Positions 43,149 through 51,976 of a DNA stretch of 64,000 nt are shown piece after piece. The stretch is from the NCBI RefSeq assembly GCF_900110255.1, contig NZ_FODD01000007.1, positions 124,001 to 188,000 of the forward strand, read 5' to 3'. The stretch comes from Actinacidiphila rubida. GTDB taxonomy: Bacteria > Actinomycetota > Actinomycetes > Streptomycetales > Streptomycetaceae. A program made the position numbers and the translations under genes. Within the stretch, counting starts at the first letter, position 1. Each line of letters opens with the position of its first letter. Under the pieces are notes generated by a model. It was not told the DNA's origin. It saw only the letters and a list, made by a program, of their open reading frames with translations, and ran no database searches.

Positions 43149-44216
43149 TCAGGACATCCGGCCGTGTCCGGCGTGTTCCCCGCCGCGCGCCACGGCCGCG
43201 GACGACAGGTCCGCGTCGTCGATGCCGTCCGTTGTGTCCGTTGTGTTGATTCCGCCCGTTTCCGCCGCACGGGAGGCGTCGTCGGCGCTCCCCGGTGCGG
43301 AGCCGGACCCGTCGGCGGAGGCGTCCCCACCGGTGTGGGCGTCCGCGCCCTTCCCGGGCGCGCGGCGCGGGCCGGGGACGGTCGCGGACAGGCCGCCGGC
43401 GCCCGCCTCGGCCGGGGCCACCCGCGGCGGGCGGCCGAGCGCCACGCCCGCACGGGCGCGCACCACGTCGACCAGGCGCAGCGCCTGCGGGGCGAGCAGG
43501 AAGCCGAGGAGCATCACGGTGCCGCCGGCCAGCACGTCCAGCAGGTAGTGGTTGGCGGTGCCCATCACCACGAGCGCCGTGATCAGCGGGTAGAGCACGC
43601 CCAGCACCCGCACCGCGGTGTGCCGCCCGTAGCGGAACAGCATGATCCCGCACCACAGCGACCAGCCGAAGTGCAGGCTGGGCATCGCCGCGTACTCGTT
43701 CGTGAGGTGGCCGAGGCCGCGCGGCGCGCTCGCGTCGGTGCCCCACCAGCCGTAGGAGCCGTACTGCGCCATGGTGTCGATGAAGCCGTGGCCGCCGCCG
43801 ATGAGGCGGGGCGGCGCGGTCGGCAGGAGGGTGAAGCCGATCAGGCCGATCAGCGTGGAGATCAGCAGCCACGTGCGGGCGTTGCGGTACGCCGTCGGCC
43901 TGCGCAGCCACAGCCAGACCAGGATCCCGGGTGTCACGATGTAGTGCAGCGACGCGTACGCGAAGTCCGCCGGCACCCCGAGGAACGCGTGGTCGGTGAA
44001 GAGCTGGTTGAAGAAGTGCTCGGGGTCCAGGTGCAGCAGCTGCTCGAGGTGGAGAATGTCCGCGCCGTGCTCCACCGCGTCGTCCACGTCACCGCGCACC
44101 AGCAGCCGCGCCCCGGAGTACAGGGCGTATATGACCGCGACGAGCGGCAGTTCGGTCCACCAGCGGAGCCTGCCGCGATAGGCGGCGGCGCGCGGCGCGG
44201 TGGCGGTGATCGTCAT
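43149..44216 (-). CDS. PAP2-superfamily membrane phosphatase
   Basis: 355 residues with about six membrane segments between 23 and 245. The phosphatase motifs are AMPSLHFGWSLW (motif 2) and TANHYLLDVLAGG (motif 3, catalytic His and Asp); TAPPRLIGG stands near motif 1. The layout resembles actinobacterial inositol-phosphorylceramide-synthase-like PAP2 proteins, which act on lipid phosphates at the outer membrane face. The last 110 residues are disordered Gly/Ser/Asp-rich. The gene ends 21 bp before the nuclease gene on the same strand, so it may lead that operon. A TetR gene diverges from it. Confidence 0.82.
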   Translation of the reverse strand: MTITATAPRAAAYRGRLRWWTELPLVAVIYALYSGARLLVRGDVDDAVEHGADILHLEQLLHLDPEHFFNQLFTDHAFLGVPADFAYASLHYIVTPGILVWLWLRRPTAYRNARTWLLISTLIGLIGFTLLPTAPPRLIGGGHGFIDTMAQYGSYGWWGTDASAPRGLGHLTNEYAAMPSLHFGWSLWCGIMLFRYGRHTAVRVLGVLYPLITALVVMGTANHYLLDVLAGGTVMLLGFLLAPQALRLVDVVRARAGVALGRPPRVAPAEAGAGGLSATVPGPRRAPGKGADAHTGGDASADGSGSAPGSADDASRAAETGGINTTDTTDGIDDADLSSAAVARGGEHAGHGRMS

Positions 44217-44513
44217 GCGGAGGTCTCTCCAGGTTCTCCGAAGGCCCCGGCGGGCTGCTCAGCGATGGTCGTGGTGCGAATGGCGTAGGCTCTACCGTAC
44301 GCCGTACGTTAAAACCTCCGCACACCACCCCCCGAGGCGTCGGTGGACACCGGCTTCGTACGGTGTTCAACGTCCCGTGGGAGGGTATGCACGCGGAAGG
44401 ACGCCCGCCCGCTCGAACGGGTTGCCCTTCCACGACGCAGACGCACGACGGAGTTCCGCGAGACCCCCGGAGATCCGCAGGACGAGAACCGCAGGACGAG
44501 AACAGAGAATCCG
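44217..44513. other. Divergent region with TetR leader
   Basis: 297 bp without a gene. It holds the palindrome at 44296-44308 and a 200-bp leader before the TetR start, whose ribosome site is weak (AACAGAGAAT). Confidence 0.45.
44296..44308. promoter_or_regulatory. Candidate TetR operator CGTACGCCGTACG
   Basis: Two CGTACG half-sites flank a central C in the gap between divergent PAP2 and TetR genes, inside a slightly AT-richer segment (TACGTTAAAAC adjoins). Position and symmetry suit autorepression and control of the phosphatase (inference). Confidence 0.6.
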
Positions 44514-45194
44514 ATGTCCGTCACCCAGCCGGTCCGCTCCCCACGGCGCCGCGCACCACGCAATTCGCTCAATGCGGATCGTATCCTCGATGCCGCGATC
44601 CGCCTGCTGGACTGCCACGGGGCCGAGGCGTTCACCATGCGCGCCCTGGCGCAGCAGCTCGGGGTCGGCACCATGGCCGTCTACTCCCACTTCCGGGGGA
44701 AGGACGAGATCAGCGACGCGGTGGCGCAGCGCCTCCTCGACACGATAGAGCTGCCCCCGGCCGGCTCGGGCGACCCGCGGGCAGAACTCCGCGAGGTGTG
44801 TCTCGGCGTCTACCGGCTGTTCTCCGAGCACCCGTCCGCGCTTCAACTCCTGACCCTGCGGCCGATGCGCGGGGACGACGCGATCTCCGTCATCGACCGG
44901 ATGCTCGGCCTGCTGTGCGAGGCCGGGCTGTCGCGCACCGAGGCCGCCCGCGCCCATGTGGCGCTGATGCAGTACACGGTGGGCTCCGCCCTGTGGAACA
45001 CCCGGCGGGCCCGCGCCCTGTGCGACGACGGCGTCCGCGACCGCGTGCGGGCCAAGATCGACGCCCTGCCGTCCGACCGCTACCCGTCGCTGGTCTCCCT
45101 GGCGCCCGAACTCATGCGGGTGCAGGAAAACGGCGCCGCGCAGTACGAGCGCGGGCTGGACGCCATGGTCGAGGGGCTGCTGGGCGGCCGCTGA
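44514..45194 (+). CDS. TetR-family transcriptional regulator
   Basis: 226 residues. The HTH lies at about 18-65 (ADRILDAAIRLLDCHGAEAFTMRALAQQLGVGTMAVYSHFRGKDE), followed by a TetR_C tetracycline-repressor-like helical domain with a ligand pocket. ATG44514 is preferred because the upstream in-frame residues are Arg/Pro-rich and unlike the family. It probably represses itself and the divergent PAP2 gene through the palindrome between them. Confidence 0.87.
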   Translation: MSVTQPVRSPRRRAPRNSLNADRILDAAIRLLDCHGAEAFTMRALAQQLGVGTMAVYSHFRGKDEISDAVAQRLLDTIELPPAGSGDPRAELREVCLGVYRLFSEHPSALQLLTLRPMRGDDAISVIDRMLGLLCEAGLSRTEAARAHVALMQYTVGSALWNTRRARALCDDGVRDRVRAKIDALPSDRYPSLVSLAPELMRVQENGAAQYERGLDAMVEGLLGGR

Positions 45195-45329
45195 CCGCCG
45201 TAGGTCATCATGGGGCGTCCACACCCCCCAGACCGGCGCATTCGGTATCTCTCGCTCCTTCCGGATGCCCGCCGTCGTCCGCCGTACGTCTCGCGTTCCC
45301 GCGTACGCGTTCCTGAGGAAAGGCCCCGC

Positions 45330-45923
45330 ATGCCTGCGCGTCTCCACCTGGTCCGGCACGGGCAGACGGAGTGGTCCCGGACCGGGCGCCACACCGGCCG
45401 TACCGACATCCCGCTGACCGAGGAGGGCCGGCGCACGGCCGTGCTGCTGGGCGAGCGGCTGGCGTCCCCGGTCTGGCAGGGCCTGCCGGACGTCGAGGTG
45501 CGCACCAGCCCCCTGCGGCGCGCGGCCGAGACCGCCGAACTGGCCGGCTTCGGCGACCGCGCCAAGCCGTGGGACGCGCTGCTGGAGTGGGACTACGGCG
45601 ACTACGAGGGCCTGACCCCGGCCCAGCTGCAGGAGCTGCGGCCCGGGTTCCAGATCTGGCGGGACGGGGTGCCGGGCGGCGAGTCGCTCGCCGAACTCAC
45701 CGCGCGGGCCGACGAGGTCGTGGCCTGGGCGCGGTCCGCCGAGCGCGACGTGCTGGTCTTCGCGCACGGCCACGTGCTGCGCACCCTGGGGGCCCGCTGG
45801 CTCGGCCTCGACCCGGCGTTCGCCGCGGCGCTGCGGCTGGACCCGGCCTCGCTGTCCGTCCTCGGCTGGGCCTACGGGCAGCCGGCCGTCGAGCGCTGGA
45901 ACGACACCGGGCACCTGGGCTGA
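45330..45923 (+). CDS. Histidine phosphatase (phosphoglycerate-mutase-like)
   Basis: 197 residues from ATG45330 (GAGGAAAGG upstream). [19 protein letters not shown] holds the phosphorylated His10 and Arg; [24 protein letters not shown] and [11 protein letters not shown] complete the active site. It is the acid phosphatase/cofactor-dependent mutase-like branch, with unknown small-molecule phosphate as substrate. A strong terminator follows. Confidence 0.9.
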   Translation: MPARLHLVRHGQTEWSRTGRHTGRTDIPLTEEGRRTAVLLGERLASPVWQGLPDVEVRTSPLRRAAETAELAGFGDRAKPWDALLEWDYGDYEGLTPAQLQELRPGFQIWRDGVPGGESLAELTARADEVVAWARSAERDVLVFAHGHVLRTLGARWLGLDPAFAAALRLDPASLSVLGWAYGQPAVERWNDTGHLG

Positions 45924-45930
45924 CGGCTCC

Positions 45931-45968
45931 GGGCCACCGGGCCGCCCCGCGAGGCGGCCCGGTGGCCC
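45931..45968. terminator. Bidirectional terminator
   Basis: A perfect 16-bp GC-rich stem (45931-45946 with 45953-45968) with CCGCGA loop sits between the convergent histidine-phosphatase and lectin genes. Confidence 0.82.
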
Positions 45969-45999
45969 GGACGTGGGACGGCGCACAGCCGCCCGCCGG

Positions 46000-47436
46000 T
46001 CAGAACAGCACGGTGTAGATGTTCCAGCCGCCGCCGATGACCGTGCCCTTGCCCGGGATCTGCGGTGAGCCGGGCTTCGCGCCGTACAGCCACAGCCCGC
46101 CGCTGCTGCTGCGGGCCGCGAGCCCGTTGACCAGGTCGTCACCCACCAGCACGCCGCTGAGCGCGGTGAACTGCTGCCAGAACGCGCCCACCTTCACCGG
46201 CGGGAGGAACGGGTCGCTCCCCGGTCCCGAGACGCCGCTGTGGCTGTAGGACCACAGCACGCCGTGGGTGTCCCGGGCGACGATGCCGTTGCCGTAGACC
46301 GACAGCGCGTCGTACGCGTTCCAGCCCGCGCCGACCTTGGTGCGCGGCGCGAACGGCCGCCCGGCCTCGCCGGTCCACTGGTAGTACCAGAGGACGCCGT
46401 TCGCGTCGCGGGCCACCAGGTCGCCGGCCAGCCCGGAGCGGAGGTCCACCGCGGTCTGGCCGGTGCCGCTCAGCGCGGTGTAGATGTTCCAGCCGCCGCC
46501 GACCCTGACGCGCGGCAGGAACGGCTGCGCGGCGTCGCCGCTGTGCCGGTAGTACCAGAGGACGCCGGCCTTGTCGCGGGCCACCACGTCGCCCTGTCCC
46601 GCGGCGTCGGTGCCGCCCAGCGGGACGACGGAGGTGTACGCGTCCCAGCCCGCGCCGACCCGCTGCCGCGGCAGGAACGGCGTCGCCGACCGGCCCGTGC
46701 CCTCGTACCGCCACAGCACGCCGCCCCGGTCCACCGCGTACAACTGCGCGCGGTGGTCGGCCGCGACCGGCCCGACGGAGTAGCGCAGCTGCGCGACGCC
46801 GTCGGCCAGCACCGCGCCGCCGCCGTCGGTCAGCTCGGCCCAGCCGGTGAGCACGGTGTCGGCGGGCAGGGTCGGGGCGTCGGCCGAGATCCGGACGGAG
46901 TAGGTGATCTGGGTGGCCGCGGGCGCCTGCGGCAGCTCCAGCCGGAGGTAGTCGCCGACCGGGTCCTCCGCGCCGACGCCACCCGTCCACGCGCACGGCT
47001 GGTAGGCGCCGCCGTCGACCGCGCAGGTGGCGTGCAGGTGGGCCGCGACGCGGTCCGAGGTGTAGCCGCCGGGCGGCAACTGGTCCGGGGCGAAGGCGAG
47101 CTGGGCCGACACCGGCCCCGTCACGCCGTCCGGCAGCGTCGCCCGGAACGTCGTGGTCACCGCGTCGGCGCCGGCGGTCACCACCGGCACGCCGCCGAGC
47201 TGGTCCACCCGGCCCGGCGCCTCGGCCGCCGGGGTGGCGCCGGTGAGGGCGGCGGGAGCGTGGGAGCCGGCCGGCCGAGCGGATGCGGCGGCCGCCGCCG
47301 CGGTGGTCGCGGCGGTTCCGGGCCGGGCCGGAGCGCCGGCCAGCGCCGGCGAGGCGGCGGCCAGCGGGATCAGCACGGCGGCCGCGGCCACCGCGGCCCG
47401 CCCGCGCCGGGACAGGCGTGTGGTGTGTCGGGTCAT
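46000..47436 (-). CDS. Secreted tachylectin-2-like five-bladed propeller protein, copy A
   Basis: 478 residues from ATG47436. A signal peptide (about 1-34, ending PALAGA) is followed by an Ala/Pro linker and an immunoglobulin-like domain (about 85-225) with a Cys pair. The C-terminal half has five repeats of the form (V/L)VARDxxGVLWYY...PFxPRxxVGxGWNxYTAL, matching the five blades of tachylectin-2 beta-propellers that bind GlcNAc/GalNAc. Last blade ends GGGWNIYTVLF. Predicted extracellular sugar-binding protein. Its start is 35 bp after the stop of its paralogue, so they form a tandem pair. Confidence 0.85.
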   Translation of the reverse strand: MTRHTTRLSRRGRAAVAAAAVLIPLAAASPALAGAPARPGTAATTAAAAAASARPAGSHAPAALTGATPAAEAPGRVDQLGGVPVVTAGADAVTTTFRATLPDGVTGPVSAQLAFAPDQLPPGGYTSDRVAAHLHATCAVDGGAYQPCAWTGGVGAEDPVGDYLRLELPQAPAATQITYSVRISADAPTLPADTVLTGWAELTDGGGAVLADGVAQLRYSVGPVAADHRAQLYAVDRGGVLWRYEGTGRSATPFLPRQRVGAGWDAYTSVVPLGGTDAAGQGDVVARDKAGVLWYYRHSGDAAQPFLPRVRVGGGWNIYTALSGTGQTAVDLRSGLAGDLVARDANGVLWYYQWTGEAGRPFAPRTKVGAGWNAYDALSVYGNGIVARDTHGVLWSYSHSGVSGPGSDPFLPPVKVGAFWQQFTALSGVLVGDDLVNGLAARSSSGGLWLYGAKPGSPQIPGKGTVIGGGWNIYTVLF

Positions 47437-47471
47437 GAAAGGTCCCCCCTTGGTGTCATGCATCGGAGATC

Positions 47472-48887
47472 TCAGAAGATCGCGGTGTAGATGTTCCAGC
47501 CGGCACCGACGATCGTGCGGCTGCCCGGGATGTGGTCCGACTTCTGGTCGTACCACCAGAGCCGTCCGGCGGCGTCGCGCGCCATCAGCGAGTCCCCGGC
47601 GGCGCCGTTCGCCACGTTGCTGCCGCTCAGGGCCGTGTAGACGTTCCAGCCCGCGCCCACCTTCACGCGCGGCTCGAACGGGTCGGTGCCGGTGCCGGAC
47701 GGGCGCGCGGCGTACGACCACAGCACGCCCGAGGCGTCACGGGCCACGATGCCGTCGCCGTACGGGCTGATCGCGGTGTACGCGTTCCAGCCGGCGCCGA
47801 TCCGCTCCCGCGGCGCGAACGGCGCACCGGCGGCACCGGTGGCGCGGTAGCGCCACAGGACGCCGTCCCGGTCCCGGGCCACCAGGTCGGCGTGCCGGGC
47901 GCCGCTGTCCGACGTGGCGCTCAGCGCCGTGTAGATGTTCCAGCCGGCGCCGATCCGCACCCGCGGCGCGAACGGCCGTGCCGGGTCGCCGCTGTGCGCG
48001 AAGTACCAGAGGACCCCGTCCTTGTCGCGGGCGACCACGTCGCCGGTGGCCGCCGCGGACTGCGCGCCCAGCGGGATGATCGCGGTGTAGGCGTTCCAGC
48101 CGCCGCCGACCTTGGCCGGCGGCTTGAACGGGACGGTGGACTGCGAGGTGTCGGTGCCCTCGTAGCGCCACAACTCGCCGGTGGCGTCCCGGGCGTAGAG
48201 GACGCCCCGGGCCGCGGCCGGCGTCTCGCCCCTGAGGTACTGGAGCTGCGCGCTGCCGACGGCGAGCGAGCCGCCGTCCGCATCGGTCGCCCGGAACCAG
48301 CCGTGCAGCAACTGGTCGTCGGGCAGCGCCCCGTAGTCCGCGGTGATCCGCACGTCGTACGTCATGGTGGCGGTGGCGTCGGCCACCGGCATGACCAGGC
48401 GCAGGTAGGCGGCGAGCGGATCGTCGCCGTCGTCGATCCCGCCGGCCCACTCGCACGTCCGGAACGGGCCGCCGTTCACCGAGCAGACGGCGTGCAGGTG
48501 GGACGCGACGCGCCACGAGGTGTAGCCCGCGGGCGGCAACTGGTAGGGATCGAAGGCCATCACGGCGCCGACCTGGCCGGTCGTCCCCTGCGGCAGGCGG
48601 ACGGTGAAGCGGGTCGCCCCCGCGCCCAGCGGGCCCGGGGTCACCACCGGCACGTAGGCCTGCGTGACGACGCCGGTCGGGACGGCGGGTGCCGCCTGCC
48701 CGTGCGGAGCCGCGGCCGCCGCCGTGGGCGCCGGGGACGCGGGTGTCGAGGCGGGCGCGGGAGCGCCGCCGGACGGGTTCGGAGCGCCGGCGAGCGCGGG
48801 AGCCGCCAGGGTCAGCGGCATCAACACGGCGGCCGCGGTGGCCGCCATCAGTCCGGATCTGGGCATGCGTGAGCTACGGTGCGTCAT
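47472..48887 (-). CDS. Secreted tachylectin-2-like five-bladed propeller protein, copy B
   Basis: 471 residues. Layout equals copy A: signal peptide (about 1-34), Pro/Ala linker, N-terminal beta domain with QLPPAGYTSWRVASHLHAVCSVNGGPFRTCEWAGGIDDG, then five propeller repeats ending GAGWNIYTAIF. Aromatic and GW residues of each blade are kept in all five repeats, so a folded propeller is expected. Clear block identity with copy A (QLPPxGYTS.RVA.HLHA.C.V.GG) shows tandem duplication. Possible roles include self-recognition of wall glycans or adhesion to chitin (inference). Confidence 0.85.
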   Translation of the reverse strand: MTHRSSRMPRSGLMAATAAAVLMPLTLAAPALAGAPNPSGGAPAPASTPASPAPTAAAAAPHGQAAPAVPTGVVTQAYVPVVTPGPLGAGATRFTVRLPQGTTGQVGAVMAFDPYQLPPAGYTSWRVASHLHAVCSVNGGPFRTCEWAGGIDDGDDPLAAYLRLVMPVADATATMTYDVRITADYGALPDDQLLHGWFRATDADGGSLAVGSAQLQYLRGETPAAARGVLYARDATGELWRYEGTDTSQSTVPFKPPAKVGGGWNAYTAIIPLGAQSAAATGDVVARDKDGVLWYFAHSGDPARPFAPRVRIGAGWNIYTALSATSDSGARHADLVARDRDGVLWRYRATGAAGAPFAPRERIGAGWNAYTAISPYGDGIVARDASGVLWSYAARPSGTGTDPFEPRVKVGAGWNVYTALSGSNVANGAAGDSLMARDAAGRLWWYDQKSDHIPGSRTIVGAGWNIYTAIF

Positions 48888-49279
48888 GAGGAAAGCCCCC
48901 CTGGGCCTGAGTTGGTCCCCGGTCGGCGGTCGGCCAACTGCCGTTCCCGCCCCCTGTGTTGACTAGACATGCGGGGGCCGTCCGGGGTTGCACGGCGGAT
49001 GCCGCCGGTTCACCTCGCGGTCACTTCGGCGTCGCGGTACGGCCGTTCGCACCCGGCCCCGCGCGGACCACACCGACCCCGGGGGCTCCGGCATATCCGT
49101 CCGGCACGCGTCGAAAGCGCATGCGAACGGGATGGCCCATCCGTAATACGCCAGGAAACGCCACCCCTGAAGAACCGCCCGGGACGTAGCCGTTGACGGG
49201 TTTCGGCGTTGTAGTGGTATGGCGCACGGCACACCCCGCGCCGCACGCCGCGCCCATTCCCATGCGAGGAGGGTCTGCC
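48888..49279. other. 392-bp divergent intergenic region
   Basis: No gene is supported. AGTTGG and CCAACT arms (near 48911-48941) surround a CGGTCGG direct repeat close to the lectin start. A good plus-strand promoter lies at 49193-49220. Confidence 0.5.
49193..49220 (+). promoter_or_regulatory. Promoter of the 141-residue hypothetical gene
   Basis: TTGACG (49193-49198) and TGGTAT (49215-49220) have a 16-bp spacer, in a locally AT-richer patch, with a leader of about 55 nt to the TTG start. Confidence 0.55.
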
Positions 49280-49705
49280 TTGTCGGACATCAGCGGGTCG
49301 CAGAAACCCCGTTCCAGCGCGGACAGCGAACTGTCGCCGCCGTGCGACCTGGTGACCGTGCCGTCCCGGCAGGGTCTCGAAGCCGTCGACATCCTGCGGC
49401 TGAGCACCGGCCTCGGCCCGGTGCTGCACGACAGCACGGGCACCAGCCTCGGCTTCCTCGTCCCGCACGGCACCGCCGACTGCTGGGACATGCCCGGCAG
49501 TTCGTGCACCAGCACCGACGGGCGCGGCGTCGTCCTGGACGGGCTGCCGCCGGTGCGCGACACCGGCTGGCTGGTGCCGCCGCCCGCCGGGACCACGGTC
49601 ACCGACCCGGTGGTGCTGCGCGCGGCCCTCGGCGAGGCGGCTCGCACCATCGAACTCGCCGACGGCCTGTACCCCGCCGGACCCGAGGACGCCCAGCCGG
49701 CCTGA
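49280..49705 (+). CDS. Conserved hypothetical protein
   Basis: 141 residues from TTG49280, eight bases after GAGGAGGG; ATG49262 lies upstream of that ribosome site and is less likely. No family is recognised with certainty. The body reads PSRQGLEAVDILRLSTGLGPVLHDSTGTSLGFLVPHGTADCWDMPGSSCTS and ends in an amphipathic ALGEAARTIELADGLYP. It looks like a small cytoplasmic alpha/beta protein of the kind common upstream of regulators in streptomycetes. Confidence 0.65.
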   Translation: MSDISGSQKPRSSADSELSPPCDLVTVPSRQGLEAVDILRLSTGLGPVLHDSTGTSLGFLVPHGTADCWDMPGSSCTSTDGRGVVLDGLPPVRDTGWLVPPPAGTTVTDPVVLRAALGEAARTIELADGLYPAGPEDAQPA

Positions 49706-49770
49706 CCGCCGCCGGCACGGGTCGTCGGCACCGGTCGTCGGCGCCCCCGCGGCCCGGCGATAATCGGGAC

Positions 49771-50643
49771 ATGGCGGGCAGACGGCAGGCGAGCGGCGGC
49801 AGGACACGGGACCGCGAGGCGATCACCGCGGACGTGGACGGCGGCCGGGCGGAGCTGCGGCCCGACCGCGACCGCCCGCAGGGCTGGACGCTGCTCGTCG
49901 ACGGCGCTCCGCAGTCGCACGTCGACCTGGCCGACCCGGCCCACCTCGACTTCGCGTACCAGCGCACGCTCGGCCACGTCATCGACCTCGCGGCCCCCGC
50001 CGGGCGGCCCCTGCGGGCGGTCCACCTCGGGGGAGGGGCGCTGACCCTCGCGCGCTACACCGCGCACACCCGGCCCCGCTCCACCCAGCAGGCCGTCGAG
50101 GCGGACACCGCGCTCACCGAGCTGGTCCGCGCCCACCTGCCCTGGGACCGCACCTGGCGGATCAAGGTCCGCGGCGGCGACGCCCGCGCCGGCCTCGCGA
50201 AGGTCCCCGACGGCTGGGCCGACCTGGTCATCGCCGACGTCTTCGCCGGCGCCCGCACCCCCGCGCACCTGACGACCGCCGAGTTCCTGGCCGACGTCCG
50301 CCGCGCGCTGGCCCCCGGCGGCTGGTACGCGGCCAACCTCACCGACGGCGGCCCGCTGACCTTCCTGCGCGGCCAGATCGCCACCGTCCGGGCCGCGTTC
50401 GCGGAGGCCGCGCTCGCCGCGGACCCCGCGGTGCTGCGGGGTCGCCGCTTCGGGAACGCCGTCCTGGTCGCCGCGGACGGCCCGCTGCCCGTCGCCGAAC
50501 TCACCCGCCGGGTGGCCACCGACCCGCACCCCGGCCGCGTCGAGCACGGCCGCGCCCTCACCGACTTCGCCGCCGGCGCCCCCGTCGTCACCGACGCCAC
50601 CGCGACGCCGTCGCCGCAACCGCCGTCCCGCACGTTCGAGTGA
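49771..50643 (+). CDS. Spermidine-synthase-like SAM-fold protein
   Basis: 290 residues from ATG49771. LLVDGAPQSHVDLADPAHLDFAYQRTLGHVIDL and AVHLGGGALTLARYTAHTRPRSTQQAVEADTALTELVRAHLP match the spermine/spermidine synthase fold, where the Gly-rich loop and following acidic residue bind decarboxylated SAM. DLVIADVFAGARTPAHLTTAEFLADVRRALAPGGWYAANLTD is the active-site region. True polyamine synthesis is uncertain, since many short actinobacterial homologues lack tested activity. Confidence 0.8.
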   Translation: MAGRRQASGGRTRDREAITADVDGGRAELRPDRDRPQGWTLLVDGAPQSHVDLADPAHLDFAYQRTLGHVIDLAAPAGRPLRAVHLGGGALTLARYTAHTRPRSTQQAVEADTALTELVRAHLPWDRTWRIKVRGGDARAGLAKVPDGWADLVIADVFAGARTPAHLTTAEFLADVRRALAPGGWYAANLTDGGPLTFLRGQIATVRAAFAEAALAADPAVLRGRRFGNAVLVAADGPLPVAELTRRVATDPHPGRVEHGRALTDFAAGAPVVTDATATPSPQPPSRTFE

Positions 50644-50697
50644 CGGCCGCCATGGCCTGCCCGCCGCGTCGGCGCGGCGCGGTCCGTCGGACCGGCC

Positions 50698-51204
50698 CTA
50701 GTTCTCGTACCTCTGGACCGCGGGCGGGTGACCGTTCCATGTGCAGAAGACCGAGGACGCCGCCGAGCCGGAGGACGAGGTGAACGTGACGCGGAGCCAG
50801 CCGTCCTGGGTCCAGACCCTCATCTGCCAGCCGGTGTTCGGTGTCGCGGACACCAGGGACGCCGACGTGGCGCCGAGGTCGAGGACGACGCGTCCGCCGA
50901 GCACGGTGTAGGCGCGGACGGAGCCGGAGCCCGTGCCGGCGGCGGCCGAGGGCTTCGGGGTGCCCGGCGGACGCTGCGGCGGCACCGGTGACGCCGGAGT
51001 ACGGGACGGCGGCGACGTCGTGGGCCGCGGCCGGTGCGTCGCCGAGATCTGCGGCGGGCGGCTCGCCGCCGCCAGGATCGGCACCGCCCGCGGCGGGTCG
51101 TAGGCGGTGCCGCGCAGCACCGAGCGCACCCCGAACCACGACAGCGTGACCGCGGCCGCGGTGGCCAGCGCCCACGCTCCGACGTGCAGGACCCCTCTGC
51201 GCAC
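50698..51204 (-). CDS. Membrane-anchored hypothetical protein next to two-component genes
   Basis: 168 residues from GTG51204. A single N-terminal hydrophobic segment (about 8-27, VGAWALATAAAVTLSWFGVRSVL) acts as signal anchor; a Pro/Ser/Thr-rich linker (about 45-90) leads to a small beta-rich domain (RAYTVLGGRVVLDLGATSASLVSATPNTGWQMRVWTQDGWLRVTF) outside the membrane. It diverges from the response regulator across 82 bp, so it may be a regulon member or an accessory sensor (inference). Confidence 0.68.
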   Translation of the reverse strand: MRRGVLHVGAWALATAAAVTLSWFGVRSVLRGTAYDPPRAVPILAAASRPPQISATHRPRPTTSPPSRTPASPVPPQRPPGTPKPSAAAGTGSGSVRAYTVLGGRVVLDLGATSASLVSATPNTGWQMRVWTQDGWLRVTFTSSSGSAASSVFCTWNGHPPAVQRYEN

Positions 51205-51274
51205 CGCGCCATACTGCCACCGCCGGAAGCCGCCGGGCACCCGGGGGCAGTGCCGCGGCCGGCCCGGAGCCGCT

Positions 51275-51280
51275 AGGTTG
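51275..51280 (+). promoter_or_regulatory. Candidate -10 box of leaderless two-component operon
   Basis: TAGGTT fits the actinobacterial TAGRRT -10 and ends six bases before the ATG at 51287, where no ribosome site is present. A clear -35 is missing. Confidence 0.45.
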
Positions 51281-51286
51281 CCGCGC

Positions 51287-51976
51287 ATGGCAAGTGTGCT
51301 CGTCGTCGAGGACGACCAGTTCGTACGGTCGGCGCTGATCCGGCACCTGACCGACGCCGCACACACCGTGCGCAGCGTCGGCACCGCCCTGGAGGCGCTG
51401 CGCGAGGTCGCCCAGGTCGGGTTCGACGTGGTGATCCTCGACCTGGGGCTGCCCGACCTCGACGGGTCGGAGGCGCTGAAGATGCTGCGCGGGCTCAGCG
51501 ACGTGCCGGTGATCGTGGCCACCGCGCGGGACGACGAGTCGGAGATCGTCCGGCTGCTCAACGCCGGCGCGGACGACTACCTGGTGAAACCGTTCTCCGT
51601 CGAGCACCTGTCGGCGCGGCTCGCCGCGGTGCTGCGCCGCGCCCGCGGCCGGTCCGGCGCGCCCGGCGGCGACGCCCTCATCCACGTCGGCGGGCTGCGG
51701 ATCGACGTGCGGCGGCGCCAGGCCGTGCTGGACGGCACGGCCCTGGACCTGACGCGGCGCGAGTTCGACCTGCTCACGTTCCTCGCCTCGCGGCCCGGCG
51801 TGGTGGTCGCCCGCCGCGAACTGCTCGCCGAGGTCTGGCAGCAGTCCTACGGCGACGACCAGACGATCGACGTGCACCTGTCGTGGCTGCGCCGCAAGCT
51901 CGGCGAGACCGCGGCCCGTCCGCGCTACCTGCACACCCTGCGCGGCGTGGGCGTCAAACTGGAGCCGCCGGCGTGA
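51287..51976 (+). CDS. OmpR-family response regulator
   Basis: 229 residues. The receiver domain (1-115) has acidic pair Glu8/Asp9/Asp10, phospho-acceptor Asp52 (VVILDLGLPDLDG), Thr at VATARDD and Lys in YLVKPFS. A winged-helix output domain follows (about 130-227; LDLTRREFDLLTFLASRPGVVVARRELLAEVW, TIDVHLSWLRRKLGE, YLHTLRGVGVKLEPP). It is a DNA-binding partner of the kinase whose GTG overlaps its stop codon by 4 bp. Confidence 0.93.
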   Translation: MASVLVVEDDQFVRSALIRHLTDAAHTVRSVGTALEALREVAQVGFDVVILDLGLPDLDGSEALKMLRGLSDVPVIVATARDDESEIVRLLNAGADDYLVKPFSVEHLSARLAAVLRRARGRSGAPGGDALIHVGGLRIDVRRRQAVLDGTALDLTRREFDLLTFLASRPGVVVARRELLAEVWQQSYGDDQTIDVHLSWLRRKLGETAARPRYLHTLRGVGVKLEPPA

